Source of the DNA: Limnohabitans sp. Rim8
GTDB taxonomy: Bacteria; Pseudomonadota; Gammaproteobacteria; Burkholderiales; Burkholderiaceae_C
DNA length: 64,000 nt
Assembly: GCA_945897795.1 (NCBI GenBank)
Contig: CAMDFT010000001.1
Coordinates: forward strand, 1-64,000
Direction of reading: 5' to 3'
This document shows, piece by piece, positions 62,877 to 64,000 of the stretch. The notes below the pieces were generated by a model that was not told where the DNA came from, ran no database searches, and was given only the letters and a program-made list of their open reading frames with translations. Within the stretch, counting starts at the first letter, position 1. Each line of letters opens with the position of its first letter. Made by a program: the position numbers and the translations under genes.

Positions 62877-64000
62877 TTGTCTGAATCATCTTCCCAACAA
62901 GCCGCGCCGACCTTATTGGTCGGCGTTGACTTTGGGCTGCCGCATTTTGACGGCGAGCTGCTAGAACTCGGCCTTTTGGCCGAGTCTGGCGGCTTAAAGC
63001 CGGTGGCTCGCCTGACCTGTAAACGCAGGGCCCCAGACCCAGCCTTCTTTGTCGGCAGCGGGAAGGCCGACGAGATCAAGGCCCTGGCCCTGATGCACGG
63101 GGCGGTCGAGGTCTTGTTCGACCAGTCCCTGAGTCCGGCGCAGCAGCGCAATTTGGAGCGCCACATCGGGTTGCCGGTGAATGACCGAACCTTGTTGATC
63201 CTGGAAATTTTTGGCCAACGTGCGCGCAGCCACGAGGGCAAACTGCAAGTTGAACTGGCACGCCAGCAATACCTGAGCACCCGCCTGGTGCGCCGCTGGT
63301 CGCACCTAGAGCGACAAAGTGGCGGTATTGGCATGCGGGGTGGCCCGGGCGAAACCCAAATCGAGCTGGACCGCCGCATGATCAACGACTCGATCAAGCG
63401 CATCAAAGAGCGTTTGCTTAAGGTCAAAAAGCAGCGCAACACCCAGCGGCGACAGCGCGAGCGGCGCGACACCTTCAACATTTCGCTGGTGGGCTACACC
63501 AACGCTGGCAAATCCACTTTGTTCAATGCCCTGGTGAAAGCCCGTGCCTACGCTGCCGACCAGTTGTTTGCCACCTTGGACACCACCACACGTCAGCTTT
63601 ATCTTGGCGAAGCAGGTCGCTCGGTGTCCTTGTCCGATACCGTGGGGTTCATTCGTGATTTGCCGCACGGTCTGGTCGAAGCCTTTCAGGCCACATTGCA
63701 GGAAGCCACGGAGGCGGATTTGCTGCTGCATGTGGTCGATGCTGCCAACCCGGATTTTCCCGAGCAGATGGCCGAGGTGCAAAAAGTGCTGGCCGAAATC
63801 GGTGCCCATCAGGTGCCGCAATTGCTCGTTTTCAACAAACTCGATGCGCTGGCCGCTGAGCGTTACCCCTTGCAGATGCAAGACCAGTACGAACTCGATG
63901 GTGAGCCTGTGCCGCGTGTGTTTCTGAGCGCGCGAAGCGGCGAGGGTCTGGCCCTTTTGCGATCGGCGCTGTCTGACATCGTGAAAGCTGCGCTGCCTGC
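62877..64000 (+). CDS. hflX: GTPase HflX, 5' part (runs off the window)
   Basis: The first 374 codons of a ribosome-associated GTPase that splits stalled ribosomes are visible; the gene continues past the end. It has the N-terminal HflX domain (FFVGSGKADEIKALALMHGA, then RTLLILEIFGQRARSHEGKL), the linker motif GGIGMRGGPGETQIELDRR, and the G domain with VGYTNAGKSTLFNAL, LSDTVGFIRDLPHGLVEAFQ and LVFNKLDAL. A TTG at 62877 is the likely start; another TTG lies three codons upstream and no ATG or GTG precedes the domain. The GTPase motif order and the hfq neighbour make the call firm. Confidence 0.95.
   Translation, partial: MSESSSQQAAPTLLVGVDFGLPHFDGELLELGLLAESGGLKPVARLTCKRRAPDPAFFVGSGKADEIKALALMHGAVEVLFDQSLSPAQQRNLERHIGLPVNDRTLLILEIFGQRARSHEGKLQVELARQQYLSTRLVRRWSHLERQSGGIGMRGGPGETQIELDRRMINDSIKRIKERLLKVKKQRNTQRRQRERRDTFNISLVGYTNAGKSTLFNALVKARAYAADQLFATLDTTTRQLYLGEAGRSVSLSDTVGFIRDLPHGLVEAFQATLQEATEADLLLHVVDAANPDFPEQMAEVQKVLAEIGAHQVPQLLVFNKLDALAAERYPLQMQDQYELDGEPVPRVFLSARSGEGLALLRSALSDIVKAALP

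Overview
The window looks like chromosome from a betaproteobacterium of the order Burkholderiales, most likely a Comamonadaceae member (Limnohabitans/Rhodoferax-like). This is inferred from the high G+C coding sequence, three Bug-type tripartite tricarboxylate receptors, a pyruvate dehydrogenase E3 carrying its own lipoyl domain, and the order scpB-rluB-ndk-rlmN-rodZ-ispG-hisS-yfgM-bamB-der-hfq-hflX. No rRNA, tRNA, CRISPR array, complete insertion sequence or phage gene was recognised.

Layout. 1-2.5 kb: end of the pyruvate dehydrogenase operon (aceF tail, lpdA). 2.5-4.2 kb: an AAA ATPase with a nuclease-like C-terminus, a pair of operator-like inverted repeats, and a decayed lpdA fragment. 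4.2-7.4 kb: an acetoin-dehydrogenase-like E1 alpha/E1 beta pair, a stand-alone lipoyl carrier and a short-chain dehydrogenase. 7.5-12.1 kb: an LpxR-like outer-membrane lipid A deacylase, divergent from an adaptor/FtsX-permease/ATPase exporter, ending in a terminator. By eye the stretch from about 3.8 to 12.1 kb is richer in A+T than the rest and looks acquired. 12.1-16.3 kb: a frameshifted HicB-like antitoxin, a Bug receptor, an oxygenase-like protein, a DMT transporter and a class II aldolase. 16.4-20.1 kb: a TPP riboswitch and thiBPQ. 20.1-25.3 kb: an RNase D-like exonuclease, then a Bug receptor coupled to a molybdenum hydroxylase (large subunit, a solute-binding-like protein without a signal peptide, 2Fe-2S subunit). 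25.3-28.3 kb: rbgA, a toxin-antitoxin pair, an orphan FitA-like antitoxin and a LysR regulator. 28.4-38 kb: an Acg-like nitroreductase lipoprotein, a RecQ-type helicase, a CoA transferase, a third Bug receptor, an MFS transporter, a VOC protein, an NlpC/P60 hydrolase and an isochorismatase-like hydrolase.

38.1-46 kb holds central carbon metabolism: prpE, then sucA-sucB-lpdA ending in a strong terminator. 46-64 kb is housekeeping: zapE, two small proteins, a DinG-type helicase, bamD, rluD, scpB, rluB, ndk, rlmN, rodZ-like, ispG, hisS, yfgM, bamB, der, hfq and the start of hflX, with many 1-17 nt overlaps that suggest translational coupling.

The window holds parts of three 2-oxoacid dehydrogenase systems (pyruvate, acetoin-like, 2-oxoglutarate) plus an lpdA relic. 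The points most worth following are the palindromic repeats that form the coding linker of the first LpdA, the E1-plus-lipoyl operon with no E2 catalytic gene, the molybdenum hydroxylase coupled to a transport receptor, and the LpxR/exporter cluster.
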